Shown here: one piece after another, positions 5,510-5,842 of the stretch
How the letters are laid out: each line of letters opens with the position of its first letter
How positions within the stretch are numbered: position 1 is the stretch's first letter
Origin: Dehalococcoidales bacterium
GTDB taxonomy: Bacteria > Chloroflexota > Dehalococcoidia > Dehalococcoidales > RBG-16-60-22
Assembly (NCBI GenBank): GCA_030615475.1
Contig: JAUWZF010000079.1
Coordinates: 1-5,842, forward strand
Length of the DNA: 5,842 nt
Reading direction: 5' to 3'
Translations under genes and position numbers: made by a program
The notes under the pieces: model-generated
What the model was told of the DNA's origin: nothing
What the model saw: the letters and a program-made list of their open reading frames with translations, nothing else
Database searches by the model: none

Positions 5510-5842
5510 TCAGTGCATCGACCTGAGTATTGAATAAAGCGGCGTTATCATGGAGAGCGCGATAAAAATGACCACTAAACCGATGACTACCGTCAGTGCC
5601 GGTTCTATCATGGAGATGAGGACATCAATCCTGCGGTCGACCTTCTTATCGTAAAAGTCGGCCAGGGTGGCGAGTGTGTCGTCCATGGAGCCGGTCTTCT
5701 CACCGACGGCCACCATCTCCACCAGAAGCGGGGGAAACAGCTCTATTTCGCTCAACGGCTGCGAAAGCCCCTCTCCCTGGACCAGCCTGTCCCTGACTCT
5801 GCTCAATGCCTGGCGGATAATCCGGTTCCGGTTGGCCTGAAT
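5510..5842 (-). CDS. pilC: PilC/GspF inner-membrane platform protein, C-terminal 110 residues (gene continues past the right edge)
   Basis: The frame enters from position 5842 and ends at TGA 5510, so only the C-terminus of a protein usually near 400 residues is visible. It shows the second GspF-domain repeat in order: RDRLVQGEGLSQPL, then FPPLLVEMVAVGEKTGSMDD, a helix DFYDKKVDRRIDVLISMIEP, and the last membrane helix ALTVVIGLVVIFIALSMITP, ending LYSILRSMH. FPPLL..M..VGE.tG and the EP before the last helix are conserved in PilC/GspF proteins, which couple the cytoplasmic ATPases to pilin insertion in the inner membrane. A TTG near 5806 is an internal Leu codon, not a start. T4P PilC is preferred over GspF because pilT and pilM-N-O lie in the same run. 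Confidence 0.92.
   Translation of the reverse strand: MQANRNRIIRQALSRVRDRLVQGEGLSQPLSEIELFPPLLVEMVAVGEKTGSMDDTLATLADFYDKKVDRRIDVLISMIEPALTVVIGLVVIFIALSMITPLYSILRSMH

Noticed and set aside
5504..5806. TTG 5806 as the start of a short separate PilC-like gene
   Set aside because: The PilC frame continues upstream to the window edge with family-like sequence (IQANRNRIIRQAL), so the TTG is an internal leucine.
1..5842. CRISPR array, tRNA/rRNA genes, insertion sequences or attachment sites
   Set aside because: No regularly spaced repeats, transposase-like frames, terminal inverted repeats or RNA gene signatures were seen; nearly all bases are explained by protein genes.

Overview
The window is one densely packed, one-directional locus: every gene I can support is on the minus strand, so transcription runs from position 5842 down towards 1. 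Seven of the nine genes are recognisable type IV pilus (T4P) or type II-secretion-like machinery. An eighth is an unrecognised small protein, and the ninth is the start of an apparently separate signalling gene. Base composition is moderately GC-rich by eye. Three things suggest a Gram-positive-like or otherwise monoderm-type organism: a PilM-PilN fusion, PilO, and no PilP or secretin among these genes. Together with the style of the GAF/PAS sensor N-terminus, the best guess is Chloroflexota (Dehalococcoidia-like). That assignment is inference from family resemblance, not proven by the window.

Layout in order of transcription, right to left. At 5842-5510 is the C-terminal end of PilC/GspF, the inner-membrane platform, cut by the window edge. 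Next come three minor pilin-like genes: a PilV/GspI-like prepilin (5487-5086), a PilW/GspJ-like prepilin (5089-4640) and a PilX/GspK-like protein (4640-3927). They are joined by ATGA and TAATG overlaps. A 39-residue hydrophobic small ORF (3897-3778), preceded by a near-perfect Shine-Dalgarno, fills the gap before pilO (3763-3176). A fused pilM-pilN gene (3172-1670) and the retraction ATPase gene pilT (1632-571) complete the cluster. A sigma70-like promoter at 543-515 then appears to start a separate gene, a GAF-like/PAS sensor protein beginning at 482 and leaving the window at position 1.

How they would work together: PilC, with an assembly ATPase probably encoded further right, assembles pilin subunits. 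The V/W/X-like minor pilins would form the initiating or tip complex. PilM-PilN and PilO make the inner-membrane alignment complex linking the cytoplasmic motor to the envelope, and PilT powers retraction. No assembly ATPase (PilB), prepilin peptidase (PilD), secretin or clear major pilin is present in the window.

The observations most worth following are the undescribed 39-residue small membrane protein, the PilM-PilN fusion with an eroded nucleotide-binding site, and the lower-GC, beta-rich C-terminal region of the PilX-like protein.
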